Positions 34,465 through 46,716 of a stretch of DNA of 64,000 nt are shown piece after piece (within the stretch, counting starts at the first letter, position 1; each line of letters begins with the position of its first letter). Under the pieces are notes generated by a model. It saw nothing but the letters and a program-made list of their open reading frames with translations, made no database searches and was not told the DNA's origin. The DNA comes from Beta vulgaris subsp. vulgaris (taxonomy: Eukaryota > Streptophyta > Magnoliopsida > Caryophyllales > Amaranthaceae): assembly GCF_026745355.1 (NCBI RefSeq), contig NC_079209.1:16206761-16270760 (forward strand), given 5' to 3'. The position numbers were made by a program, and so were the translations under genes.

Positions 34465-34613
34465 ATGTTGTTGCTCTTTATTACATTTTATACTTTGTAT
34501 TAGATTTTATATGTGAGAAACTAATCTGTTGCTTTATCTCTCCCACCACTGTTTTGTTTTCAATAAGTTACTTCAATATAATTAAAAGAGTTATTGCGGA
34601 GCTGTTTACTGCA

Positions 34614-35225
34614 TCAGATAGTCAGAGGCAATGATGTATGTTCAATTTTGTGTTTACTAGTTGATTTATTATTCCTATGAACCAATGTTGTTCAATTCTA
34701 TGCTTACAGTTGCATTCTAGCTTATAGCACCATTACTCACAATCTTAAAAAAAGATCATTCTACTCTCTTTCTAACTTTCTCTTTCTAAAAAATAACATC
34801 CCATAATCTTTTCCCACTTATCTTCTTAACAATGAACCAAAAAAAAGATCATCCCAAAAAAAAGATCACCCCATCACCACTATACAATATTTTTATTATT
34901 TACTTTTTAATAATAGTAAATATTCATTACTAATTGATAAAAAATTAATTTATAAATACATAATTAGCGTTTTTAACATTAATTAAATTAAATGCACAAA
35001 AATATTGTTTTTTTAAAAAGTGGAAGATATTTTATATAAAATAAGCAAAATTATAGAAAATTAGTAAATATCAGGAAAAAAAAATTACCCAAAATATTAC
35101 AAAATGGGTCTCTAATTGTAGATCTCTGAAAAATAAAGCCATTCGTAATTTTTTTTTATTTTTTTTCCTTTCGTATCTTTTAAGATATTGCATTTTTAAT
35201 ATTTAGAATTGTATTATTTCTTTCC
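34614..35225. other. AT-rich intergenic stretch
   Basis: No gene seen. It contains AAAAAAGATCA repeats near 34745-34870 and homopolymer T/A runs. Confidence 0.5.
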
Positions 35226-35292
35226 CCTGTCAGAAATTGACACTTGTCAAATTCTGACGCGCGTGTCAGAATTCTGACGAAAGGTAATTTTT

Positions 35293-35373
35293 TTTGGCTT
35301 TCCCCAAGCCAAAACGACGCGTTTTGGCTGAACTCTAGCCAAAACGCGTCGTTTTGGCTGGGGGAAAGCCAAA
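35293..35373. repeat. Near-perfect 37-bp inverted repeat with 7-nt loop
   Basis: The left arm (35293-35329) and right arm (35337-35373) are complementary at 36 of 37 positions around the loop GAACTCT. Each arm contains the inner motif AAAACGCGTCGTTTTGGCT or its complement. A smaller stem TTCTGAC...GTCAGAA lies at about 35254-35277. GC content is well above the AT-rich surroundings. Confidence 0.93.
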
Positions 35374-35439
35374 ACAATTTGAATATATAAAGTATGCCCG
35401 CGTGGCGAAATGTGAGATCTATAAATTGCTGCTTTTGCT

Positions 35440-35525
35440 TCTAGCTAGTTCAGTGGATAAGATGGCTGCGCTCCAGCTCACTCCTGACTCTTAAAAAGGG
35501 AGGATTCACGGGTTTCAATAGATAA
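35440..35525 (+). mobile_element. Possible degenerate tRNA-derived SINE
   Basis: TAGTTCAGTGG (35446-35456) fits a pol III A box. A weak B-box-like GGTTTCAATA follows at 35511. The rest does not fold as a tRNA. Only one box is convincing. Confidence 0.3.
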
Positions 35526-35529
35526 TATC

Positions 35530-36445
35530 GTAAGTAAGAAAGAACGTTTTCACTAATTACTTGGGCCCCTTACTCTATTCCCCTCCTAAGGTCCGGGAAT
35601 AGAACGGGTTTAAATAGCAACATTAGCTACAGGAAAGGAACGCCCTCGTCCCATTTCTTAGCAGAAATGGTACGGGCGGATAGGACAAGAAAAAATATTT
35701 TTTGTCAAATCAGGCGGTGGGTCCCTCTCCCACGCCTGATCATCTTTTCACTCACCCCAACCTTTTTTTTTTCTCCCAATCACCCCCATTCACCTCATAA
35801 TCTTATTCTCAATTGTGATTAAGAGCATTTTTTTCACAATCATCAACTTGATCTTATTTCTCACTCATGAATAAGGGTGCTCTTAGTACCTTTATACTAG
35901 TTTTTTCAAATACATGCATGCACCATTTTTTTTTACAAGAACCAAGGTGAAGAGAGAGTGTTGATTATGTAGTTAAATAAAGGGGTAGTCGTACTTATTA
36001 GTACTATTATATTATGGAACTTAGTAAATTGAAAAAAATGGTGTACATATTATGAAACACCGCAAAGGCGGATAAAAGGTGCATGAGAAATGGAGGTAAT
36101 ATGTTTGTAGGAACCTTGGAGAATTAGAATGCACATAGGCCATACCCATATGACTGCACACCTGTACACTCAACTGCAAACTTATAAGTTTGTCGCTAAT
36201 CTATCCAAATAAAACATTAAAAATTCTCCAAACAATATAACTGGGTTCGTTGGGTCAAATTCATGAAGACAAGGAACGAATTTATAACTAGATTTTAATT
36301 ATGGTGAAACTTTATAGTTATTACAAATTTGGTGAATAAAGGAATTAGTGTATGCATGTCGTGGTAGAATAAGTTTTCCAGAGCGCCAATCTAAATGACA
36401 TAACAATTGTATATAAATAATACTTTCCTCTATGCATCCATGCTG
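35530..36445. other. Region downstream of the CRK gene, no gene seen
   Basis: No coding block. A short stem CAGGCGTGGG with its partner CAGGCGGTGGG lies near 35712-35745. Confidence 0.5.
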
Positions 36446-38147
<1,702 letters not shown>

Positions 38148-38344
38148 TGAAATTTTTTTTACCATGAACAATAATTAAGTCACCAATTTTGGCCACAGAA
38201 ACAAGGAGATCCATAAAAACGCATTTAGCTCACAAAGGCACAGAAAACAGATCAACGGCGAAACAAAGAGTTAAAAACCTCAATGATGTGGTCCTTTAAT
38301 AACTAGAACTTCCTTCCTCGTTTTTTGCTATCCTATATTGATTA

Positions 38345-38590
38345 CTCCCTCCGTATCATTTTAGTCTACACACTTACACTTTTCACGCATGCCAATGCAA
38401 AACTTTGAGGACATATATTTGTATTCGTAAAAATTATAAAAAGTACATATTAATAAAATATTACTAAGTCGAATCTAACAAGAACTCACATGACTATGTT
38501 TCTATTCACGTATAAATCACAAACGAGGGTCAAAGTGCAATTTGGAATAGTGTAAAATGTCAAAGTATGTAGATTAAAATGAAACGGGAG
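38345..38590. mobile_element. Stowaway-type MITE of a second family (246 bp, TSD TA)
   Basis: It begins CTCCCTCCGTATCATTTTAG and ends, reversed, CTCCCGTTTCATTTTAATCT, with TA on each side (38343-38344, 38591-38592). It lies in CRK intron 1 and is not closely related internally to the 8892-type family. Confidence 0.88.
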
Positions 38591-38599
38591 TATTATATT

Positions 38600-39400
38600 T
38601 TAGTTCTTTAAAATTTTTCACTTAACCCCCTTATTTTAACATAGATTATATTTTATTTTATTTTTAGTGGCGAGAGGGTTATATCTAATATAATTTATAT
38701 AATTACAATTCAGTTCAACTCCTTGTGGAATATGTGTTGGAAGTAGAATATGTTCTTTCGAATTGATTTGAATTGACAAAATTGAATTTAAATGAATTGA
38801 ATTGAACTTAATTTTCATTAATCGAGTAATATTAATCAAAAAAAATAAAATTAAAATCATTCCATTATGTTAATATTAATAATAATTATATTAGTGATAA
38901 TAATCATACTATTAATATTAATACTAATAATAACTATAATAATATTCCTATGAATTGAGTAATATTAATAGATACAAGTACAATAATATTTTTATTACCA
39001 TTAGTAATGATATTGATAATATTCAAAATATTAATAATAATATTAATGATAATTAACTATATTAATGAGTCAAAAAAATAATTATCATTCTATTATGTTA
39101 ATATACATAATTACTATTAAAAAAAATGTTAATATACATAATTATATTAAAGATAATAATCATTATATTAATATTAATACTAATAATATGTGTACAATAA
39201 TATTCTTATGAATTGAGTAGTATTAAAATAATCAAGTAGAATATTACTTTTGATATCACTATTAACGATAATGATAATGATAATATTATTAATATTATTA
39301 ATGATAATTAACTATATTAATGAATCAATAAACATAATATTTATTCTATTATGTTACTATTAATAATTATTATATGAATGATAATAATCATAATATTAAC
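38600..39400. repeat. AT-rich ATTAATAAT-type degenerate repeat
   Basis: Irregular AATAATATTAAT text with several ~100-250 bp segments repeating imperfectly, for example ATAATTAACTATATTAATGA near 39048 and 39304. Intronic. No gene. Confidence 0.6.
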
Positions 39401-39405
39401 ATGTA

Positions 39406-39971
39406 CTTCCTTTTTTCTCACTTAATCTTGACACTATTTATACTTAAAGAGAATCTTTTTTATTTATCTCAAAGTATAAGAAAAAATATAGTCATGCGAG
39501 ATCTTGTTTGATTTGTCTCGATTAGTACTCCCTCCGTTTCCTAAAGATCTTCCCTCTTTCCGTTTAAGGGTGTTTCCAAAAGATCTTCCCTCTTTTGCTT
39601 TATTCCTTATTTGGCAAAACAAATTTCCCTATTCACCCTCTCATGTCACTATCATATGGTCCACCATTACATTATTAATTCAATTTTACTCCATTTCTCT
39701 CTCATACTTTAACCCCTTTTTATTTGTTTATTTATCTTAACCTCTTTCTCTCTCCTACTTTACTCACACCATGCCCCACACAACTTGATTTTCCTTGGTA
39801 TCTGTAGGAACAGTAAGTGGGAAGATTTTTAGGAAATGGAGGGAGTACTTTATTAATATTCAATCGTTATAATTTTTACTCATATATAGTAAAAGATGTT
39901 TCAGTTCAAAGAGGTGTGTTTGGAGACTCGCACAGGAAAGTGAGAAGGATAAAAAAAAAACAAAGGGAGTG
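39406..39971. mobile_element. Outer MITE split by Stowaway copy 4
   Basis: The left end CTTCCTTTTTTCTCACTTAA and the reversed right end CACTCCCTTTG...CTTCTCACTT are imperfect inverted repeats, with TA at 39404-39405 and 39972-39973. Its two halves (39406-39527 and 39846-39971) flank the Stowaway copy at 39528-39845, so that MITE inserted second. Confidence 0.55.
39528..39845. mobile_element. Stowaway-type MITE, copy 4 (318 bp, TSD TA)
   Basis: It starts CTCCCTCCGTTTCCTAAAGA and ends TTTAGGAAATGGAGGGAG, with TA on both sides. It closely matches copy 1 in length and interior. Nested inside another MITE. Confidence 0.92.
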
Positions 39972-40065
39972 TATAATAATATTTTTATGAGTTGAGTAAT
40001 ATTAATAATAATAAGTACAATACTATTTTATTATCATTGATAATTATAATAGTAATACATAGAGA

Positions 40066-40067
<2 letters not shown>

Positions 40068-40110
<43 letters not shown>

Positions 40111-40111
40111 C

Positions 40112-40194
<83 letters not shown>

Positions 40195-40195
40195 C
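40068..40195. repeat. (AAT)n microsatellite, about 42 units
   Basis: A nearly perfect trinucleotide run with one CAT unit near 40111. Poly-Ile and poly-Asn frames across it are artefacts. Confidence 0.97.
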
Positions 40196-40235
40196 AATAA
40201 TAGTAATTATAACAACAATAACAATACCTTATGAG

Positions 40236-40735
40236 ATTTGGTTTATTGAGAGCATATGACATTGTTAGTTGGGAGTTCTTAGAAGATATGTTGTTAGCTT
40301 TGAGGTTTTTTAGCAGATTTGTGGAGTTGATAATGGTGTGTTTGAGAATCCCAACATTCAATTTGATGATTAATGGGGCTCCTACTGGCTTTTAAAAGTC
40401 AAAGAGTGGTACAATACAGGAAGACCCCATGTCTCATCTCCTGTTTGTTCTATGTATGGAATATTTTTCTAGAACCATGACATACATTGGAAAGCAACAT
40501 GAGTTCAGATTTCATCCTAGGTGCAAATCCCTTACTATAAATCATCATTGATTTGCTGCCGATGTTATCTTATCTTGCAAAAGGGACTTTAAATTTGTGT
40601 ACATGATTTTACAAGGCATATAATTGTTTGCTACTACTTCTGGCTTGAAAGCAAGTCCCACTAAATCTGACTTCTATATTTGAGGTTTATTTGAGCAACA
40701 GAATTTGAAAATTAAAGATAGTCCCACTAAATCTG
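40236..40735 (+). pseudogene. LINE reverse-transcriptase fragment in CRK intron 1
   Basis: The plus strand encodes DIVSWEFLEDMLLALRFFSR, then IPTFNLMINGAPTGF, LLFVLCMEYFSRTM, FHPRCKSLTINHH, FAADVILSCKRD and TTSGLKASPTKSDFYI, matching the mid-RT of plant LINEs. The catalytic FADD is FAAD here. Several stops. A ~65-bp local duplication repeats GTCCCACTAAATCTGACT at 40655 and 40720. Confidence 0.82.
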
Positions 40736-41001
40736 ACTCAATAAGTCACGTGACCTCACGTGATTTCATTGAACCTAAAATTTCCCGCCATTTCCCTCAC
40801 TTTTCCCAACCCATTAACATTCATCACAACTTTTAGTCCGTTTTCCTCATTCTCCATTTTTCCCAAAGTTTGAAGAATCTAAATTCCTCATCTTCTGTCT
40901 ATGTGTGAGTCATCAAAGGGAAAAAATTCTTGCACAATATGAAAAAAATATTCTCTCACTAGAATACTTTTCTTGAAACCACAACAATAATGGTGTTTTT
41001 T

Positions 41002-41554
41002 AATCTTCGCTTTCTTCATCCACCGGAATAGGCCATGGATTCACCACCGGGGTTTTTTGCCGTACATCTTGGATCGGCAAATTTGGGTGCTCCTCAACAT
41101 ATAATCATCTTTGATGCAACATGGAAAAAGGAGACATGAGTAATGGGGTGTGCATGGGTAGTTCATACAAATTCTTCTCCGACGCCATTGGAGAAGGGCG
41201 GTGGTACGTATGGGCTGGCTTCTTCAGCTCTTCATGCTAAAAGTCAAGCCTTCCTGCATGCTCTCACTTGGGCACATGTGCAGGGCTGGCGATGCATATC
41301 CTTTTTTACCGACTTTGCTAATCTTATAATGGCACTAAAATATCCCATGAGTGTTCCATCATCGGTCTACTAGACGATACATGACATTAAGTCTATAGCA
41401 GATTCCTTTTCTTGGTATTTTCTTTTAAAGGTGAATCGTCAACAAGTTCAGCGAGCGCATGATAATGCGCAGATGTGTGCTAGAACTTGTTTTTAATTTA
41501 CATTATAAATTTGAATAGTTTTGGTGTTGCCCCCTTTGTCAAAAAAAAAAAATT
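41002..41554 (+). mobile_element. 5'-truncated LINE with 16-bp target-site duplication
   Basis: AATAATGGTGTTTTTT is duplicated perfectly at 40986-41001 and 41555-41570. The insert ends in TTTGTC followed by a 12-A tail, and its 5' end is truncated within ORF2. It encodes only the terminal RNase H-like domain. This is textbook target-primed reverse transcription. It lies inside the long-TIR element in CRK intron 1. Confidence 0.9.
41118..41500 (+). pseudogene. LINE terminal RNase H-like domain (RVT_3)
   Basis: FDATWKKET, then MGCAWVVHTNSSPTPLEKGG, TYGLASSALHAKSQAFLHAL, WAHVQGWRCISFFTDFANLI and NRQQVQRAHDNAQMCARTCF follow the RVT_3 pattern, with the Asp of FTD and an E-to-K change at the usual AES/AEA position (HAKSQA). 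An in-frame stop precedes MGCAW. Confidence 0.8.
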
Positions 41555-42224
41555 AATAATGGTGTTTTTTCTATTACTTTACTCGCATTTTGTTAGTCTT
41601 GCCTTATATATGTATATTTCTTCATGTAAGCGTTTTATCTTATAATATATCATTTCTCTAATCAAATTTCATACTACTTTTATTTTTTAGATCAATTATT
41701 AGTCAGATTTTAGTGATTTGGTGAGAGAAATCAGTAACAACGGCATTTTGGGTATTTCTATTTTCTAATATTTGGTGGAAAACAAGAATGGGTGAAAGTA
41801 AACCAAAAATGTTGGACTTAATATCAAAGGAAAAACAAAGGATGATGATGATGATCAATAATGAAGAAAAGATATGGGTGTTGTTCATCTAATGAAAACA
41901 AGCTTGAACTTAGGCTTGGTTTACCTGGTGATCGAAACTAGTCAGCCAAACAAAGCCTTAAAAATGGCAACATAGTTAGAGAGAGATGAATCACTTCTCT
42001 CTCTATGATACTTTTCTTCAAACCACAACAATGGGATCTTACCTTCAATTGAACATAGACCAATCTTGTTGTGCAAGATTTTTTTTTCTCTAGATGGTGC
42101 ACACATAGACAGAAGATAAAGAATTGAAATTCTTCAAGCTTTGGGAAAATTGGAGATTGAGGAAAAGTGAGACGAATGTAAGGGACTTCACTCATGGTTC
42201 ACCCAGTGGTATTTTAGTAATAAA

Positions 42225-42385
42225 TTAGAATTTCAGTTGCTCATTTCACACCAAATTTGCTCATATGGGCATTTTGCTCATTTACTCATTTGCTCATTTA
42301 CTCATTTTGTAATAAAAGTGTTTGCTCATTTTCTTAAATGAGTAGAAATGTTTGCTCATTTGTTGGTTTTGCTCATTTGGAGAAA
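42225..42385. repeat. TGCTCATTT short repeats
   Basis: About ten irregularly spaced copies of TTTGCTCATTT or TTTACTCATTT within 160 bp. Present only in the right arm of the long-TIR element. Confidence 0.8.
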
Positions 42386-43117
42386 ATAGTCTTAGGTGTA
42401 CCATGAGTATGGTACACCCATATGTACTATAAATGATCTCATGTTAAGAGATGGGCAAAAGGAGGGAAATGGGGAAAATTTTGGGTTTAATGAAGTCATG
42501 TGAGGTCACATGACTCACTAAGTGAAGTCAACCCCAAAAAACTGGTCAAGGTTGTTTTCAAAAAAATCATTAAGATTTGAATTTGCCCAAAAAAAAATTT
42601 AAACGGTTGTCTTTTACAAAAACTTGTTTCTAATAGATTGTCGCTGACAAAAAACTCAAAAAAAATACTTTTCCATCGAAAAAGCTGTATAATACAACAA
42701 TGTCTTGAAATTGATCGAACTATTATAGTAATATTATACATGATTGGTAGTAAAAATTAGTATTGGAAGGCCATTATATCTCCAAATTCTTATTCACTAA
42801 GGATAGCAAATATCATTTTGTGGAAAGTAGTATCAAATATAATCATACACAATATATTTAGTTTTTTGTGAAATAAGAAAGATAGGGTCACTTAACCTTG
42901 TATGATTGATTCCTAGGGGAATCTATTTAATTGTATATACATAAACTTATGTTGGTTGGGGACGATGCTCAAGAAAATATTTACTCTAATTTCTTTGTAT
43001 GGGCCCTTTTGGTGAAATTAGCAGTTTAGTATATGTTAGTTTTTGCACTTATTGTAGCTGTTATGGGTAACTAGTAACGGTTTACTAGTAGCTTTTAGTG
43101 ATTAGCTTTTAAAATAA

Positions 43118-43478
43118 GGCTCCGTTTGGTAAGGCGTAAAACGTTTTTCCGGAAAACTGTTTTCCTCCATTTTTAGTTTTACATTGTTTGGTTGGCAAAA
43201 GAGTGTAAAATCGTTTTCTCTTGGGGTAAAATTACTCTCCCAATGATCGAAAATCATTTTCTTTACAAAATGAAGGGAAAACTGTTTTCCTTATCTCTCT
43301 TGTACACTTTTCTCACTACCTCCTTACTTTCCCTTTCATTTTCCTTTCATTTCATCATTTTCTTTACATGAAACCAAACAACGGAAAACTAATTTTGGAA
43401 TTATGTTTTCCATTGTAAATTGTTTTCCATGAAAATCATTTTACACTGAAAATGTTTTACACCCTACCAAACAGAGCC
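43118..43478. mobile_element. Tourist-type MITE (361 bp, TSD TAA)
   Basis: The terminal inverted repeat GGCTCCGTTTGGTA is matched on the right, reversed, by GGCTCTGTTTGGTA. TAA flanks both ends (43115-43117, 43479-43481), as for PIF/Harbinger MITEs. Inner arms repeat GTAAAAC and GGAAAAC text. It lies near the start of CRK intron 1. Confidence 0.88.
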
Positions 43479-43612
43479 TAAGTGTTTAATTAAAAGAGTT
43501 TGGCAAAAATAGCAGTTGAAATTGTAAAACTAAAACACAATACGACATTATTCAAATATTAAGTGAAATAGACGTGAGGAGTACTAATCAAGATATAGAA
43601 TTATAGACGTAC

Positions 43613-44432
43613 CATCGGGGGAAATCATCGAAGGCGGCGATGGTACGGGAGATGACGGCGGCAATGAAAGATCAGTAGCACCTTCAAAGAAGGGATCGAT
43701 CTCATATCTCACATTACAACTAGGCAAGACTGCTCTCGCACCAATACTAGTGTCGAGCACTCCGATTGCAATAGTCAAGCATTTATTACAATCAATAGTA
43801 CTTATGTCCGGAGTACACTGCGCCAACCCATACTGCGTCAGAAAGCTCGAATATTTTGAAGCCTCCACCGCATACTTTTTTTGAGGACCGCCATTTGATG
43901 TTCGAACCCTCAAATCATTCATCATATTGCCAACAGCATCCATAAATCGTGTAACGTTTCCTGTTATGTTCTTGTCGTTTTTTAAGGTGAACCATGGGTC
44001 TGCATCCATTATTCTGAAAAATGACTCGTTTGAGTATCTTACCACACATTCGTCATACCATATTATTGCCACCTTCCTGTTAGGACATCTTTTGCGGGGA
44101 AGATCAGAGGTGGTGGCAGTAACCACGCAGTCGCGGCACGAGGCGGCTGATTGATCTCCACGGCAGAGAAAGTGGCCATAGACGGCTTCGTTTGAACCGT
44201 TTCTTACTACTGCTTCGGCATAGCCGTTGGGGTTGGTGGCATTGGAGGAGAGAGAATGAAAGACAGCGTTGAGATTGGTTTCGTATTGGCTATTGTTGGC
44301 AAACATAGTGGTGTTTGGGCAGAATTGTGTCCAAAGAAGTGGGGCTGATGTTGATCTAGGAATCAACATTATCATCAAGGGAAGTACGAGAGAAACTGAG
44401 ACAAATAACGATAACCAAATAGTTTGCGCCAT
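43613..44432 (-). CDS. CRK exon 1: signal peptide and two DUF26 domains
   Basis: 273 uninterrupted codons. The ATG at 44430-44432 opens a hydrophobic signal peptide (LFVSVSLVLPLMIMLI) cut near TSAPLLW. Two DUF26/Gnk2 domains each carry the CX8CX2C motif: CRGDQSAASCRDC and CTPDISTIDCNKC. Several N-glycosylation sites (NTT, NNS, NAT, NES, NIT, NVT) fit an extracellular domain. It ends in a Pro/Ser linker at a GT donor (43611-43612), leaving phase 1, which matches exon 2. This exon is fully open, unlike exons 2 and 7. Confidence 0.93.
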
Positions 44433-45555
44433 TCTTTAGTTTATATTGATGATAAGTTGATCTAACAATGGCGACCTCCAAAATTTAGATTGTAGGAGAT
44501 GCTCGTACTGTGTATTAGTTGTGATGGAATTAGAAAATCAGGTAAGGTGATAAGTTGAAAAATACTTAAGCTAGTTCTGTAGTCATTATCAAAATAAATT
44601 ATTAGCTACTAGTACCAAAAAGAAAATTCCATATCATACTCAGTGGAGTAGTAGTGGTCAAACTAAAGACCGTTCCATTATTACTAATAATATTCAATCC
44701 TATTTCTAATGATTAACGTCTCTTACAAGGGTGAAATTTTGTAATTTTGACTTGTATTTTGTTCCTAATATAAAGTGATACGTTTGATAATTTTTTTTTT
44801 TTTAGGAGAAGTGATACGTTAGATTTTGTTCCTCTCGACCTCAACTTCCCCACAATATTCCCCTTTGATTATTGGAACTCTTCTCTCTCTTGCTTCTACT
44901 CTGAAGCCTATACTCACTGATTTGACTCTAAGTTTTACAAGAGTTACTCAACCCTTGAACCCCAAATTACAAGTCAAATTTTGTGAAACACTAGTAATTA
45001 TATTGAACTTAAATTTTTAAGGGACATAGGAACTCACTTAATAATGCAACATACTTTTTTAGAAAACACTTAAGATTTAGCAATAAAAATATGTTTTCAG
45101 TTGGTGGATTGCGCAATGAGGAAGACTTCTCTTTATATAATGAAGTCTTCTCATGCCAGTTCCACTTATTCCTCCACTAAGTGTGAAGCAGTAACCCACG
45201 TAGCATTATTTTTCCACGTTCACACTTCTTGAAAAACAAGCAAAGTAATGGAAAATTCACTAACAGTACGTGATTTAAACAGTTGAGAAATAAGGAATTT
45301 ATTTAGGAAATTCACTTTTATTTGTTCATTAACAAAGAAAGAATATTTATTAAATATAAAAATTATTTTATTTATTAACAATATTTCCTAAAAACTCTCT
45401 GTTAAATACTTTTTAAAACCACTGTTGCATTTATTAAATTTCATGTTGTTCCTTAGTATTAAGCAACATAAATTACTTACATAAATCCTAAGTACATACT
45501 CTTGAACTTAGACTTCATGTCAGCATCCCTTTAAATCTTCAACTCTGAAGATCCA
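44433..45555. other. Region upstream of the CRK start codon
   Basis: It would hold the CRK promoter and 5' leader. I see no unambiguous TATA box close to the ATG and no other gene. AT-rich. Confidence 0.4.
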
Positions 45556-45559
45556 TACG

Positions 45560-45870
45560 TCCCATCTCAGGAACCGCAGACAGTTCCTTGAAGAAACTGT
45601 AAAACATGAATGCATCTGTCAAGGAACAGCAGACAGTTCATTGAGGAACTGTATAACGCAAATGCATCTAGCAAGGAGCAGCAGACAGTTCCTTGAGGAA
45701 CTACGAAACGCAAATGCATCTGGCAAGGAACAGCAGACAGTTCCTTGAGGAAATGTTGAACACAAATGCATCCAGCTAGGAATAGCAGACAGTTCCTTGT
45801 GGAAATGTTGAACAAGAATGCGTGTAGCTCAGGAACAGCAGACAGTTCCTTGAGGAACTATTGAACAATA
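45560..45870. repeat. 52-bp minisatellite, 6 copies, each with an 18-bp palindrome
   Basis: GCAGACAGTTCCTTGAGGAA recurs at 45575, 45629, 45681, 45733, 45785 and 45838, spacing 52-54 bp. In several units CAGTTCCTTGAGGAACTG forms a 7-bp stem with a TTGA loop. The period is not a multiple of three, so frames across it are not real proteins. Confidence 0.93.
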
Positions 45871-46379
45871 ATTGTAATCATGAATCATCGCTTAGGAACT
45901 TGGTTCTTCTCTTGGATTTCCAACTCAGGAACTTCATTTATTATCTTTATAAAGCACCATTATTAATCAATGAACCTTCCACACATAAAACTATTAAACT
46001 TTGTTAGTTATTACATTAGTATGTCATCATGAAAACCCATAGTGGCTCAACATAAAGAAATATTATCTTGCTGGTCCTTTAAAATAGCTTTAAAGGGATG
46101 ATTCATGATTACAATTCTTGTTCAATTTTCTATTTAGTCGTAACTATTTTTTTCTATTTGAAAGTCAAAATAATTATTTTCTATCTGAAAGTCAAAATAA
46201 TTATTTAATGCTTTAAAATAGTCAAATAGTTTCTATTTAGTCGTACTTTAAAATTATTAAAATAGCTTAAAACAACTTTTGATTTAGTAAAAGGATTTTA
46301 ATATTTGGTTAGAGGAGCCCAAACCTTACAATTTTTACTATAAACATCTTCATTAAATTAACCCATTAAAGCCCAACTC

Positions 46380-46700
46380 AATATTGGAACCCTAATGAGG
46401 GAACCTATAAATACCCTTTATTCGACACAATTTATTTTCTCTCTCTTCCTCCCTCTATTTTTTTCGGTCCTCTACTCTTCTTTTTGCTCCCTGTTTTTTC
46501 CTATTCCTTTCTCTCGGTTTTCTTCCTCCATCCGTCGACAGCAGCAGCCATCACTGCCGACCACGCTGGCGAGCCGCCAGCACCCGTGTTTCCTCGTGTG
46601 CCGCCGAGTGTCCCCCCTCTATTTTGTTTTGGTTCTTTTCTTTATCCTCAAGTTATATTTAATGCAAAGTTTATATTCTTAAGAATTGTTTTAGCATGTT
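46380..46700 (+). promoter_or_regulatory. Possible TATA box and pyrimidine-rich leader
   Basis: CCTATAAATACCC (TATAAATA at 46406-46413) is followed 30-110 bp on by a CT-rich leader and a GC-rich segment near 46540-46615. This could be the promoter of an unknown transcript or of an LTR. No coding sequence downstream was recognised. Confidence 0.35.
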
Positions 46701-46716
46701 TATATTTAAAGTTATA

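Larger units (their letters stand above)
32435..34613 (+). repeat. Copia 3' LTR remnant carrying two nested insertions (approximate)
   Basis: After GCAAGGGGG (a purine tract) a sequence starts TGTATAGAGTATCG. It is interrupted by a CACTA at 32578-34100 and a MITE at 34134-34464, and resumes as TTTATTACATTTTATACTTT. The end near 34613 (TTTACTGCA) is a guess, since no partner LTR is in the window. Confidence 0.4.
40736..42524. mobile_element. Long-TIR (MULE-like) element carrying a nested LINE
   Basis: The left end (ACTCAATAAGTCACGTGACC then CTCACGTGATTTCATT) matches the reverse complement of the right end (ACTTAGTGAGTCATGTGACC then CTCACATGACTTCATT). Homology continues inward with CATTTCCCTC, AATTCCTCATCTTCTGTCTATGTGTG-type text split here, and CTTGAAACCACAACAA. 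The arms total about 250 bp; the right arm holds an extra ~280 bp with TGCTCATTT repeats. Long inverted arms suggest a Mutator-like element. A 9-bp duplication was not found and no transposase is present. Confidence 0.6.

Noticed and set aside
35440..35525. Functional tRNA gene
   Set aside because: Only an A-box-like match; the B box is poor and no acceptor stem pairs.
39985..40234. Poly-Ile and poly-Asn open frames
   Set aside because: Translations of the (AAT)n microsatellite.
45560..45870. CRISPR-like regular repeat array
   Set aside because: The whole 52-bp unit is repeated with no unique spacers, and the host is a plant; it is a minisatellite.
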